From an uncultured Lentisphaeria bacterium (GTDB lineage: Bacteria; Verrucomicrobiota; Lentisphaeria; Oligosphaerales; Oligosphaeraceae): a stretch of DNA of 64,000 bases. Within the stretch, counting starts at the first letter, position 1, and the number at the start of each line of letters is the position of its first letter. Location: NCBI GenBank assembly GCA_934661755.1, contig CAKUJM010000009.1, positions 4,706 through 68,705 on the forward strand, read 5' to 3'. The notes below the pieces were generated by a model, which was not told where the DNA came from, ran no database searches, and saw nothing but the letters and a program-made list of their open reading frames with translations. Position numbers and translations under genes: made by a program. This document shows, piece after piece, positions 1-10,455 of the stretch.

Positions 1-741
1 GGCAAAGGCGTCGTTTTCGTAGACTGGCGGCGGTGCGTCATGGAGATACCACCGGTCGAACTTGGCGTTGTAATAGCGGCTGTTCACCGGTGTCTTCGGC
101 TCATTGAGGTCATTCTGCCCGGCGCAGGACAGAAGCAGGTATTCCTCCGGCGCGTCATTGCCGCGGCAGGGATTGGGGGGATTGCAGCCGTAGACGCTGA
201 TCCCCAGCAGATTCAGCTTGAACTGCGACATGGAGTCCAGCAGGGTGTACCAGTCGGTGTTGTTCATGTGGACGGTCCACCAGTCGCAGTCCATGACGAT
301 TCCCCGCTGGGGCAAAGTCGGCCAGTCGCGCAGGAAGAGGTTGGGCACGGCGATGCCGTTGATCATCAGCCGGAAGAGGCAGGTCATGGTCTGGGCGGCC
401 CAGACCATCCCCTCCTGGTATGGCGAGCGCACGAAGACCTCGCTGCCCTGCACCCGCAGTTCATAGTAGTCGCGGCGGCACTCCTCCGGCACGTCGCTGA
501 GATTGAACGCCTCCGGGTCATCCTCGATCACCCGCGCATCCACCACATACTTCTTCTTGTTGGCCACCACCCGCACCCCGCCCATGGTCAGGATCGAGCG
601 CAGGGCCTTGCGCTGGATCGGCCACACGTTGCTGGTGGCCAGCCGGACATCGACCGCCAGTTCGCTTATTCCCTCGCCAAGTTCCAGCTGTTTGGGTTGC
701 GGAAACAGTTCGGGGATTTCAAAGCGATGCCTGGTGCCCAT
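1..741 (-). CDS. GH20-like beta-N-acetylhexosaminidase family protein, N-terminal 247 residues (runs off left edge)
   Basis: An open reading frame begins at ATG 741 and continues past position 1, so the C-terminus is missing. Residues 1-135 look like the small alpha/beta domain that precedes the catalytic barrel in GH20-type enzymes. From about residue 140 the segment LPQRGIVMDCDWWTVHMNN followed by LLDSMSQFKLNLLGISVYG resembles the first strand and helix of the GH20 barrel (family pattern: RG-x-xLD...hx-xhKhN). Members usually remove terminal N-acetylhexosamines from glycans. An AGGAGG Shine-Dalgarno lies at 754-759, 12 bases before the start. No signal peptide is evident. The catalytic Asp-Glu pair would lie beyond the window, so activity cannot be judged and a divergent glycosidase family is possible. 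Confidence 0.62.
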   Translation of the reverse strand, partial: MGTRHRFEIPELFPQPKQLELGEGISELAVDVRLATSNVWPIQRKALRSILTMGGVRVVANKKKYVVDARVIEDDPEAFNLSDVPEECRRDYYELRVQGSEVFVRSPYQEGMVWAAQTMTCLFRLMINGIAVPNLFLRDWPTLPQRGIVMDCDWWTVHMNNTDWYTLLDSMSQFKLNLLGISVYGCNPPNPCRGNDAPEEYLLLSCAGQNDLNEPKTPVNSRYYNAKFDRWYLHDAPPPVYENDAFA

Positions 742-818
742 GATAAAGCAGAACCTCCTGTCAGGAATATACGCGCGGTAAAAAAATGCGCCGATGCGGC
801 GTCCATCGGCGTAACCTG

Positions 819-839
819 CCGTAATATAATATCTTACGG
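819..839. promoter_or_regulatory. 21-bp palindrome overlapping probable -10 region of the GH20-like gene
   Basis: CCGTAATATAATATCTTACGG is an inverted repeat with CCGTAA/TTACGG arms and an AT-rich core. It lies about 80 bp upstream of the start codon at 741. Read on the minus strand, its core (GATATTATATTACGG) resembles a -10 element, with TTGGAA about 17-19 bp upstream. That arrangement suits a repressor operator covering a promoter; the regulator is unknown. Confidence 0.4.
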
Positions 840-868
840 GATTATTTCACTTCCAAACACAAACAAAA

Positions 869-926
869 GAGCCAACTGGATGCGGGGATAGTGGAGGGGG
901 GGGGGAGGGGTGCATCCAATTGGCTC
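869..926. promoter_or_regulatory. Inverted repeat with two CCAAYTGG palindromes upstream of the GH20-like gene
   Basis: GAGCCAACTGGATGC (869-883) and GCATCCAATTGGCTC (912-926) form a 15-bp inverted repeat with one mismatch. Each arm contains an 8-bp palindrome of the form CCAAYTGG, and the two centres are 44 bp apart, about four helical turns. The loop includes a run of ten G (896-905). The element sits upstream of the putative promoter of the left-hand gene and downstream of the ABC-F stop. Paired operator sites that loop DNA, or a transcript hairpin, are both possible. Confidence 0.35.
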
Positions 927-1005
927 AAATTTGTCTTCGCTTTCGCGTAACGCCGCATACTTTACATGACGTCGGGGAAATTGCAAGCCATGTCATGATT
1001 ATTTG

Positions 1006-2916
<1,911 letters not shown>

Positions 2917-2929
2917 GTCCCGGGCGTCC

Positions 2930-4060
2930 CTACACTTCGTAGATCGTCAATTGGCAATCGATATTGCCATTTTTCAGCGGGAAGCGCTCCACGGGCGTCA
3001 ATTTTATGCACGAAATGCATTTTGGCGATCCGGCCAGCACCGCGACCCGGCAGTTCTTCATCCTCATGACGGCGGTGCCCAACTCCTGATAGAGGCGGTT
3101 GTCGGCATCCAGGCGCACGCCATAGGGCGGGTTGGTGACCACCAGCCGCCGCACGCCGTCGCCGCGCAGCATGCCCAGCTCCATGTTCCTGAAGGCGATT
3201 TTCCCCGGCAGTCCCACCGCCGCCGCATTTTTTTCCGCAGTGCGCAGCACCTCCGGGTCCTTGTCATAGCCGGTGATGCGCGGGAGCTGTCCGGTGGCGT
3301 TTCGCCTGGCCTCGCCGCGCAGCCGCCGCATGGCCAGCGCCGCACGTTCATCGAACGACCCCCATCGTTCGAAGCCGAAGCGTTCCCGGAAGATACCCGG
3401 AGCGATATTTGCCGCCCACATGGCGCCTTCGACCAGCAGGGTTCCGGAGCCGCACATCGGATCCAGCAGCGGCGCCCGGCCATCCCAATCCGCCAGCCGC
3501 AGTATCGCCGCCGCCAGGGTCTCCTTCAGCGGCGCCTCGCCGCCGGAAAGGCGGTATCCACGCTTGAACAGTGGTTCGCCCGACAGATCCAGGTAGACGG
3601 TCGCCTTTCCCCGTCCCCAGTAGACGAAGGCGCGCACATCCGGATCCGCCTTGTCGATGCTCGAGCGCCGGCCGCCAAGGCATTCGCGCTGGCGGTCCAC
3701 AATCGCGTCCTTCAATCTCACCGCGACAAAATCCGGGTTTTCACCGCAGCTTTCATGGGCGAAGGCGCCGCACGCCAGCGTCTGGCTGGGGGTGGCGTAC
3801 TTTTCCCACGGCAGCGACCTGGCGCCGCGGTACAATTCATCCAGGGTGCCGGCCGCAAAACGTCCCAGCACCATCATCACCCGCTGGCCGATCCGGGTAT
3901 GCAGGCATGCCCGGAAGCCGTCCTCCATGGCACCGAAAAACGGTATGCCTCCGGAGTTCAGCCGCGCGGAGCGAAAGCCCAGGCCGCATAGTTCATCCCG
4001 CAATGCGCCCTCGGTGCCGGGGGCGGCGGTGACATAGAATTCAATTCCAGTGGAAGGCAT
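2930..4060 (-). CDS. THUMP-domain class I rRNA methyltransferase (RlmL/TrmN-like)
   Basis: The 376-residue protein has an N-terminal ferredoxin-like plus THUMP RNA-binding region (about 1-160), followed by a Rossmann methyltransferase domain. SAM-binding motif DPMCGSG is at 200-206 and the catalytic loop NPPYG at 310-314; NPPY is typical of N-methyltransferases acting on exocyclic base nitrogens. The family includes the m2G2445 domain of RlmL in 23S rRNA and Trm14/TrmN for tRNA. The length fits the stand-alone proteins (YpsC-type) rather than the fused E. coli RlmLK. It heads a two-gene unit with uup. The exact target nucleotide cannot be read from the sequence. Confidence 0.82.
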   Translation of the reverse strand: MPSTGIEFYVTAAPGTEGALRDELCGLGFRSARLNSGGIPFFGAMEDGFRACLHTRIGQRVMMVLGRFAAGTLDELYRGARSLPWEKYATPSQTLACGAFAHESCGENPDFVAVRLKDAIVDRQRECLGGRRSSIDKADPDVRAFVYWGRGKATVYLDLSGEPLFKRGYRLSGGEAPLKETLAAAILRLADWDGRAPLLDPMCGSGTLLVEGAMWAANIAPGIFRERFGFERWGSFDERAALAMRRLRGEARRNATGQLPRITGYDKDPEVLRTAEKNAAAVGLPGKIAFRNMELGMLRGDGVRRLVVTNPPYGVRLDADNRLYQELGTAVMRMKNCRVAVLAGSPKCISCIKLTPVERFPLKNGNIDCQLTIYEV

Positions 4061-4155
4061 GGTCGTTTATCATGTAGCAATAAAGAGAGGACAGTGGCGG
4101 CGGCAGGCGCACCCTTTTTTCGCAGGAGTGGCCGCACGCTACCAGGCCGGCGCGG

Positions 4156-4401
4156 CTATTTTCCGGACTTCAGCTTGCGCACCAGGGCGATTTCGCGGTC
4201 AAAGAGATGGCCGCGCTGCTTAAGTTCCAGCAGCTTTCGTTCCAGTTCATCCCAATATTCCGGCGACGGATCGCCATCGCGCCAGCATTCATCTCCCGGC
4301 AGCCGGAACCGCCAGCGGACGCCGTCCGCAAAGAATTCCACCCGGATCGACCGTTTGCCCTCCGGCCATTCCTTGTCCACCCATCCGATCGGCCGTCTCA
4401 T
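4156..4401 (-). CDS. Small hypothetical protein (81 aa) coupled to the coiled-coil gene
   Basis: I take ATG 4401, which overlaps the TGA of the upstream coiled-coil gene (TGATG) and suggests translational coupling. A longer version starting at 4485 would run inside that gene and is unlikely. The product is basic and soluble, with a beta-rich first half (SIRVEFFADGVRWRFRLPGD) and a helical second half (YWDELERKLLELKQRG). I recognise no family. Its coupling to the coiled-coil protein suggests a stoichiometric partner, which is inference. Confidence 0.6.
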   Translation of the reverse strand: MRRPIGWVDKEWPEGKRSIRVEFFADGVRWRFRLPGDECWRDGDPSPEYWDELERKLLELKQRGHLFDREIALVRKLKSGK

Positions 4402-5768
4402 CAGGCATCCTCCCCGGCCGATGGCGCGCTGTCGGCATTTTCCGGTTCCGGCGCACCCTGGCGCATCGACTTGATGGCCTCGCATTCCATCATCAGCGAT
4501 GCCAGTTTGCGGGACAGCTCGTTGCGGGACTCAACGGCGGCATGGGCCTCTGCCTGGGCCGCGGCGATGCGCTCCTCGGCGATCCGCTGGAATTTCCCAT
4601 TCAGGATTTCCTCCCTGCCGGCCAGCAATTCCTCACGCGAGTCCAACGACGCCTCGCGCAGCTGCAATGCGCCGTCGCGCTTCTCCAGTTCGCGCTGCCG
4701 CGACTGCAATTCCGACTGCTGCTGCCGCAATGCCGCCGCCGCCGCTTCATTTTCCTCGCGCTGCCGCTGCGTTTCGGCGGACAGCCCCGCCATCATCCGC
4801 CGGCGTTCCCCGTCCAGCTGCGCCCCCCATTCCAGCAGCATCCTGTCGCATTGTTCCGAGGCCTGCTGCTGCATCTGCAGCGCCGCCGCCGCCGCGGCAT
4901 CCCGGGCGGATTGCACTTCCGCCAGCATCGACTGCTTCTGCCGCGCAAAATCCGCAGCCGCCTCATTTTCGCGCGATTGCACCGCCGCCAGCCGCTGGGC
5001 CAGATCCGCCTCCTTGCGCTCAATTTCCCGCTCCCGCGCATCCAGGCAGTCGCGCCGTGCCGCCAGCTGACCCTCCGCACCCGCCAGCCGTTCGCGCTCG
5101 CCCTGCATTGACGCCAGCATCTGGGCGCGTTCACCCGCAAGACCCTCTCGCACCTCCGCCTCGCGACGCTGCAGCACGCCTTCACGCTCGTTGAGCGCAT
5201 TCATCTTCTTTTCGAGTTCCTCGCGCTCCGCCAGTGCCTTTTGCTGGCGTTCATCGAAACTGGCCTGCAGGGATGCGCGCAGACGCTGGAAATCCGCCAG
5301 CAGCTTCTGGTCCTGCAGGACGAAGTTCTTGTTGAACTCCTCCTGCATCATGATGATCCGCTGCTCCTTTTCCTCCAGGCTGGCCTTGAAGTCATTGAGC
5401 GGCTTCAGCTGCTCGTCCAACTTGGCGGCAAAGGAGGCCGAGGCCTCGCATTCCCGGGCGATGATCGACTGTTCGCGCACCGACAATTCCTGCGTCTTGT
5501 CGGCAAATTGCGATGATGCGGCGTGATAGCTGGCAATCGCGTCCGCAAGCGACTGCTTCTGGGCATCAAGCGCCGCCACCTGCTCCTGGTAGATCATTTC
5601 CAAGTTGGTCTTGGTCATGATCGCGGCATCGATATTGCCCAGATCCTGGAAACGCTCGGCAATCACGCCTTGCTGGTTCTGGAGAAGCTCCTTGATCTCC
5701 GAATATTTCCGTTCGACTTCACGCTCACGCTGAGCCAACTCCTTGCTGCTGGGCCCGAACAATGCCAT
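4401..5768 (-). CDS. Long coiled-coil protein of unknown function (455 aa)
   Basis: Almost the whole chain (about residues 8-435) is heptad-rich and made of Glu, Arg, Gln, Ala and Lys, with no transmembrane segment or signal peptide. The short N-terminal MALFGPSSKEL and acidic C-terminal tail (PEPENADSAPSAGEDA) are the only non-helical parts. The repeated RE-x-x-LxxRE-type heptads recall SMC/KfrA-like rods or bacterial cytoskeletal scaffolds, but no ATPase head is present. It is translationally coupled to the small gene downstream. An AT-rich tract 5790-5850 just upstream probably holds the promoter. No function is assigned. Confidence 0.7.
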   Translation of the reverse strand: MALFGPSSKELAQREREVERKYSEIKELLQNQQGVIAERFQDLGNIDAAIMTKTNLEMIYQEQVAALDAQKQSLADAIASYHAASSQFADKTQELSVREQSIIARECEASASFAAKLDEQLKPLNDFKASLEEKEQRIIMMQEEFNKNFVLQDQKLLADFQRLRASLQASFDERQQKALAEREELEKKMNALNEREGVLQRREAEVREGLAGERAQMLASMQGERERLAGAEGQLAARRDCLDAREREIERKEADLAQRLAAVQSRENEAAADFARQKQSMLAEVQSARDAAAAAALQMQQQASEQCDRMLLEWGAQLDGERRRMMAGLSAETQRQREENEAAAAALRQQQSELQSRQRELEKRDGALQLREASLDSREELLAGREEILNGKFQRIAEERIAAAQAEAHAAVESRNELSRKLASLMMECEAIKSMRQGAPEPENADSAPSAGEDA

Positions 5769-5907
5769 GGATTACCCCCGTACGTCTCCGGTTAAAAAAA
5801 AGTGATATATTCTGACTTTTTGCGCCAAAAATGCGCAACTGACATAATATAGTGCATACCACGAACGTAGAAGAACAGACTGGCGCCTGTTTGCGACATG
5901 CACTTGC

Positions 5908-6063
5908 AAACGACCGCGCTCACGTTTTCACGACAAGAAAAGCCTCCCCTGCAAGGGGAGATGGCGCGACCGCGCCGGAGGGGTTGGCGCCGGGCCTGAC
6001 GTGCGTCGGTGCGTAGTTTGAATAACGCGCCATGTTGTAACAACATAATTGCCCAAGGGCGAG
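5908..6063. repeat. 156-bp direct repeat, copy 1
   Basis: This copy begins AAACGACCGCGCTCACG and ends CCAAGGGCGAG. It contains a CTCCCCTGCAAGGGGAG hairpin, a GC-rich GGCGCGACCGCGCC arm and a 15-bp palindrome ATGTTGTAACAACAT (6032-6046). It is nearly identical to copy 2 at 6140-6295. Just past its end, CAAGGGCG-AGA-CGCCCTTG (6054-6072) forms a further hairpin. The architecture is REP/BIME-like. Confidence 0.85.
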
Positions 6064-6077
6064 ACGCCCTTGCTACC

Positions 6078-6123
6078 CCGGGCGCGACAGCGCCGGAGGG
6101 GTTGGCGTCGGTCATGACGTGCT
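6078..6123. repeat. Partial third copy of the same repeat
   Basis: The central GCGCGACAGCGCCGGAGGGGTTGGCG portion with the following ..GTCATGACGTGC recurs here between the two full copies, without the flanking hairpin and palindrome modules. It indicates that the element is modular. Confidence 0.6.
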
Positions 6124-6139
6124 GTCGTGCATGGACGTT

Positions 6140-6295
6140 AAACGACCGCGCTCACGTTTTCACGACAAGAAAAGCCTCCCCTGCAAGGGGAGGTGGCGCG
6201 ACAGCGCCGGAGGGGTTGGCGCCGGGCTTGACGTGCCGCAGTGCGTAGTTTGAATAACGCGCCATGTTGTAACAACATAATTGTCCAAGGGCGAG
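6140..6295. repeat. 156-bp direct repeat, copy 2
   Basis: Same length and order of modules as copy 1 with only a few substitutions (for example GAGGTGGCGCGACAGC for GAGATGGCGCGACCGC). The ATGTTGTAACAACAT palindrome is at 6264-6278. Sequence diverges immediately after GGGCGAG, defining the right boundary. Confidence 0.85.
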
Positions 6296-6377
6296 TGGGG
6301 GCCGAGGCGGCACCTCCCCTTGTGAAGAAGGCTGATAGACGCGAAGAGAAACGGAACACGCTCATTTCCAATTGCCC

Positions 6378-7220
6378 ATGCACACTCCAGCCAAGACCAA
6401 CTTCTACCTCACTGTAGGCCGCGAGCGCGAATGCGACCACCGCCATGAAATCCGCACCCTCTTTGTGCCGGTATCGTCGCTTGCCGACGAGGTGTCGGTG
6501 CGTCCATCCCCAACGCCCGGCATCACCGTGGAATGCACCGGGCGCCCCATCACCGGGCTGCCGACGCCGGAGGACAATCTTGCCGTCCGGGCCGCGGAGC
6601 TTTTCTGCATCGCCCACGATCTGCCGCCAGCCTTCCATATTTCCATCCACAAGCGCATCCCGGTTTCGGCGGGCCTGGGGGGCGGCTCTTCCGATGCGGC
6701 GGCCACCCTGCTGGAGCTGCGTCGGGTCACCGGCATCCCCGCCGATGCCGGCCAGCTGTGGTCATTGGCGCGGCGTCTCGGCGCCGATGTGCCATACTTC
6801 CTCAATCCCTGCACCGCCATGGCCACCGGCATTGGCGACATCATCACCGAGGTGGGCATTGGGGCGCGATACGACCTGGTGATCGCCTATCCCGGCTTTC
6901 CATCGCCGGCAAGCTGGGCCTACCAGAATTTCCTCCGGCCGCCACAAGCCACGCCTCCCGACTGGGATCATCTGTCCGACGCCCTCGGCGACATCCGCAG
7001 CCTGTCGGAAATCATCTTCAACGACCTCCAGTTCGCACTGCGGAGAAAATTCCCGATTCTCGAGATGATCATCGCCGCCATGCGCCATTGCGACTGCGTT
7101 CTCAATGCCGCAGTCTCCGGATCCGGCTCCAGCTGTTTTGCGCTCTGCCTGCCCGGCAGCGCCGACGCCGTCCGGCGTCAGCTGCGTCCGCGGCTGCCAT
7201 CGATGGTCGAGTTGCTGTAG
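6378..7220 (+). CDS. ispE: 4-diphosphocytidyl-2-C-methyl-D-erythritol kinase
   Basis: A GHMP kinase of about 280 residues. It phosphorylates CDP-methylerythritol in the MEP route to isopentenyl diphosphate. The N-terminal AKTNFYL (lysine of the active site) and the ATP-binding loop PVSAGLGGGSSDAAATL are characteristic of IspE, as are the C-terminal GSGSSCFAL stretch and LGADVPYFL. I prefer ATG 6378; a TTG two codons upstream (6372) is also open. It is a single gene following the repeat region and preceding the glycosidase-like gene by about 150 bp. Confidence 0.9.
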   Translation: MHTPAKTNFYLTVGRERECDHRHEIRTLFVPVSSLADEVSVRPSPTPGITVECTGRPITGLPTPEDNLAVRAAELFCIAHDLPPAFHISIHKRIPVSAGLGGGSSDAAATLLELRRVTGIPADAGQLWSLARRLGADVPYFLNPCTAMATGIGDIITEVGIGARYDLVIAYPGFPSPASWAYQNFLRPPQATPPDWDHLSDALGDIRSLSEIIFNDLQFALRRKFPILEMIIAAMRHCDCVLNAAVSGSGSSCFALCLPGSADAVRRQLRPRLPSMVELL

Positions 7221-7374
7221 TGTGTCGCGGGCACGCCATGGCGGCAGACGCGGGATTTGCGGCTATATTCTCCCTCCGTCCTGCGGAGACGTCAGATGTC
7301 CCGCAGCCTTTTTTGAGTCCAGTCCGGCGAGAACGCCGCGAATCTACCAGCCAAGCACACAAGGGAATATCAAT

Positions 7375-9327
7375 ATGCAGTGGAAGGATTTTTTCGGCGG
7401 GCAATTCACGCTCGGCACCCTGAAATACTGGTCCGACTATGCGGATTGCGGCGAGACGGAGATTTCGGAGGCGAACGGCTGGGTTTTCGCACGTTCCGGG
7501 GATGCGGATTCATGGGAGCTGCGCTGTTCGCATGACGGCCTTGGCTTTGCCTTCGAGATCCGGCTTGACTTCACGGAAAATGGCGTCGATCTTCTCATTC
7601 CGAAGTGTGGAATCAGTGAAGGCGCCAACCGCCTGCATTCGCTCTGGCTGCTACCGGAGCTGTTTCTCCGGCACGAAGGCGACGACGGCTATTATCTGCT
7701 TCCTCAGCAGTCAGGGGTGATCTCCAGGTTTGCGGGGAAGCGCGACGCCGCATACGAAATCGGCATCTACGGAAACGGCTATTCCGAATGCTCCATGCAC
7801 GCCTATGCCATGGTCGACGGCGAGGCCGTGGAGGCCGCGGTCATGACCTGCGGCTTCGCCGACGCCGCGCTCCGGCTCGAAACAGCGCATGGCCCCGGCA
7901 AGGCCTACCGGCTTGCGCCGGTGTATTTTTTCCGCTATGAGCTCAATGTCCGGCGTCAGGACATGCCCTGCGTGAACGAAGACATCGCGCTGCGTTTTCG
8001 CACGCTCCCGGCGGCAGGGCGCTCCGGCGCGGCGGTGCTGGCGCAATTCTATCGCGACTACCGCCTGGAGGCCGGCCAAATCATCCCGATGGCGGAGCGC
8101 GCAAAGTCGAATCCCGTGCTTGCCGAGGCGCTCAAGTCGCCGGAGATACGCATCCGCATGGGTGTGAAGTGGCCATTTCCGATGACGATCACCGAGCAGA
8201 CCCCGGAAAACGAGCCGGAAGTCCACGTATTTTGCACCTACGACCAGGTCAAGGCGATTGCCGCCGAATGCAGGAAACAAGGCGTGAAGCACGCGAACTT
8301 CTGCCTGGTCGGCTGGGCGGCAAAGGGCCATGACGGGCGTTATCCCCAGATCATGCCGGTGGAAAGCGCATTTGGCGGAGAGTCATCGCTGCGATCGCTC
8401 ATCGGCGAAGTGCAGGGAATCGGCTACACCATCACGGCTCATGACAACCATTACGACGCCTATGCGATTTCCGAGGACAAGTTCGACGATCTGTTGATCC
8501 GGACGCAGGAGGGCTTTCCGATGAAGGACGGCGTCTGGGGCGGCGGCCAGGCCTATCTTCTCTGTCCGGAGGCGATGTACAGGAAATACACCCTGCGGAA
8601 TCTCCATGCGATCCATGAACTCGGCTTCAAGGGGGTTCATTTCACCGACTGCCTCAGCACGACCGGCCTGAAAGTCTGCTGGGATCCGCATCACCCGAAC
8701 ACCAAATCCGGCATGATCCGCTGGAGGACGCAAATCCTGAAGACGATCAAGGAGGTTTTCGGCGGAGTCCAGTGCGAGGGCCCGTTCGACTTTGCCGCCG
8801 GCGTCCTCGACCGCGTGCTCTACGTCGAGAGCGGCGAGCAGGCCCTGCGGTCACGCGACTATGTGGACGAGACGGTCCCGCTGTATGAGCTGACCTACCA
8901 CGGCATCCTGATGTACAACATCACCGGCGAGTCCATCAACGCCGTCCCCGGATCGCGGCTCTATCTGAAGAACCTCGCCTATGGCGGCATGCCGTATTTC
9001 TATTTCTATCGGCACTTCGCCACGAAGAACTACCTTCCCGGGACCAACACCCCGGTGGCCGGGCGTTTTGAAACCCGGGACTACACCCTGGACGACCTCG
9101 GGCCTGAAATCGCCGCCATCAAGCGCTCAGCCGACGATTACATCGACACGCTCGGGCATCTCCAGACATGCTGGATGACGGAGTTCCGGCGCCTTTCCCC
9201 CACGCTCACCCGCACCGACTACTCCAATGGGCAGTCGGTATATGTGAATTTCGCGGATGCGACCGCAGAAGCGGATGGCGCAGGCGTACCGGCCAATTCG
9301 TTTATCCTGGCTCCGACTCCCGTCTGA
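7375..9327 (+). CDS. Large glycoside-hydrolase-like protein (650 aa), possibly DUF5696-type
   Basis: ATG 7375 follows AAGGGA at a suitable distance. The first ~230 residues are beta-rich. From about 250 the chain looks like a TIM-barrel with the segments FCLVGWAAKGHDGRYPQ, ITAHDNHYDAY, VHFTDCLS and QCEGPFDFAAGVLDRVLY, which resemble substrate-binding loops of glycosidases acting on glycans. No signal peptide is evident. Lentisphaerae-type genomes carry many proteins of this kind, annotated by weak similarity (DUF5696/GH101-like); I am not certain of the family. A decayed paralogue lies immediately downstream on the opposite strand, 19 bp from the stop. Confidence 0.6.
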   Translation: MQWKDFFGGQFTLGTLKYWSDYADCGETEISEANGWVFARSGDADSWELRCSHDGLGFAFEIRLDFTENGVDLLIPKCGISEGANRLHSLWLLPELFLRHEGDDGYYLLPQQSGVISRFAGKRDAAYEIGIYGNGYSECSMHAYAMVDGEAVEAAVMTCGFADAALRLETAHGPGKAYRLAPVYFFRYELNVRRQDMPCVNEDIALRFRTLPAAGRSGAAVLAQFYRDYRLEAGQIIPMAERAKSNPVLAEALKSPEIRIRMGVKWPFPMTITEQTPENEPEVHVFCTYDQVKAIAAECRKQGVKHANFCLVGWAAKGHDGRYPQIMPVESAFGGESSLRSLIGEVQGIGYTITAHDNHYDAYAISEDKFDDLLIRTQEGFPMKDGVWGGGQAYLLCPEAMYRKYTLRNLHAIHELGFKGVHFTDCLSTTGLKVCWDPHHPNTKSGMIRWRTQILKTIKEVFGGVQCEGPFDFAAGVLDRVLYVESGEQALRSRDYVDETVPLYELTYHGILMYNITGESINAVPGSRLYLKNLAYGGMPYFYFYRHFATKNYLPGTNTPVAGRFETRDYTLDDLGPEIAAIKRSADDYIDTLGHLQTCWMTEFRRLSPTLTRTDYSNGQSVYVNFADATAEADGAGVPANSFILAPTPV

Positions 9328-9346
9328 TCCCGGAAGGCGGCAGCGG

Positions 9347-10455
9347 TCATTGGAGAATGACCGCCTGGTTGGCGGCAATGACCCGCCCGCAATACTCGAA
9401 GTCCGGGTGGTTGAGATTGGCGACCACCACCGTGCCGTCGGCAAAGGTAGTGCGGGCGACGGCGTGGAGCCGCGCGCCGTCGAAATCCGGCGGAGTCAGG
9501 AATTCATGGGACAGCATTTCGGCGACATAGGCGCGCCGCAGCCGCACTGACAACTCGCGGCACTCCGGCGTGAACGCCGTCGGCAGCATGCAGTACAGTG
9601 TGCATAGGGCCAGATACTCGCCGTTGCCCGACTCATAGAACGCGCTGTCGGGCGTATAGTTCAGAACGCAATCGTGGTAGACCAGCTGCCACAGCGGGAT
9701 GGGCGTCATTGGCAGCGGACACTGCCGGAAGAAGGCGCCGCCAAAGGGCGAACACACGCCCAGGTCCACGATATCGGCGCAGAAGCCATGCGGCGTCTGT
9801 TCGGTGGCGACCGACCCGAACAGCTCCTTTGCCATGGACAGGATGCGGCGGCGGTTGTCGTAGTCTTCGCGCTGGCCGTGGGGGTGGCCGGATGCAAAGC
9901 AACGATGCGGCATTGCGGATCCGAAGACATCCAGGAAGATGCTGCCCCGTCCGGTCATGGCGGCGATCTGCGGGAGATCGCGGGCGGCGTATTTCACGGC
10001 GCATTCGGAGCACAGCAGCTATGCGCGTCCGCCGTGCCAGATCGCCCCGCGCTGGAGGCCGCCATCGTCATTGCGCCCGATTTCCTCCTCGGAGAATTCC
10101 GGGCTGTTGCGATAGGCGTCATAATAGTTGTCGTGGACGGAGAGGACATATCCATCCGACAGCGAACACGCATCTCGGGCGGCGGCGCAAAATGCCTCCG
10201 GCGTGCCCCGTTCCGGATTTGGCGGCAGCCGGGTCGGGTACATGCCGTCGTATCCGCCGGCATTCCAGCCGGTGTTATAGACGCATACGCGGTCGAAGCC
10301 ATTTTTCCTGGCGGTTTCGAAGATTTCGGCGGCGCTCCAATTGGCAGCCCTGCCCTCAAGCGAATTGCCATCCGGCGAAGTCACAAAATAGCTGTAGTCA
10401 TGCGGCAGGGGCGGCGCCACCGCGATAATCGCGCCGATGGAGTCGGGGTCGGTGG
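9347..10455 (-). pseudogene. Decayed paralogue of the 7375-9327 glycosidase-like protein: 5'-truncated, internal amber stop
   Basis: Two consecutive ORFs in one frame (10516-10019 and 9997-9347) are separated by a single TAG at 10021-10019. Conceptual read-through gives GGRA*LLCSECAVKYA, which aligns with GGQAYLLCPEAMYRKY of the intact neighbour, so a Tyr codon became TAG. Other matching segments are SVHDNYYDAY against TAHDNHYDAY and IPLWQLVYHDC against VPLYELTYHGI. The N-terminal ~250 residues present in the neighbour are missing, and homology stops near 10455, where LacI-type coding sequence on the other strand begins. The right boundary is approximate. Confidence 0.75.

Larger units (their letters stand above)
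5769..6377. other. 609-bp non-coding interval dominated by repeats
   Basis: No convincing gene lies between the coiled-coil gene and ispE; the short ORFs here run through repeat sequence. The first 100 bp is AT-rich and includes GTGATATATTCTG (5802-5814). The rest is the duplicated 156-bp element described separately plus a partial third copy. Confidence 0.6.

Noticed and set aside
1..891. Plus-strand 283-residue ORF at the left edge
   Set aside because: It overlaps the glycosidase-like gene on the other strand, which has a Shine-Dalgarno, a promoter-like region and a protein with recognisable fold; the plus-strand product does not.
10019..10021. Pyrrolysine or selenocysteine insertion at the TAG of the paralogue
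   Set aside because: TAG replaces a Tyr of the paralogue and the gene is also 5'-truncated, so simple decay is enough; no pyl genes are seen.
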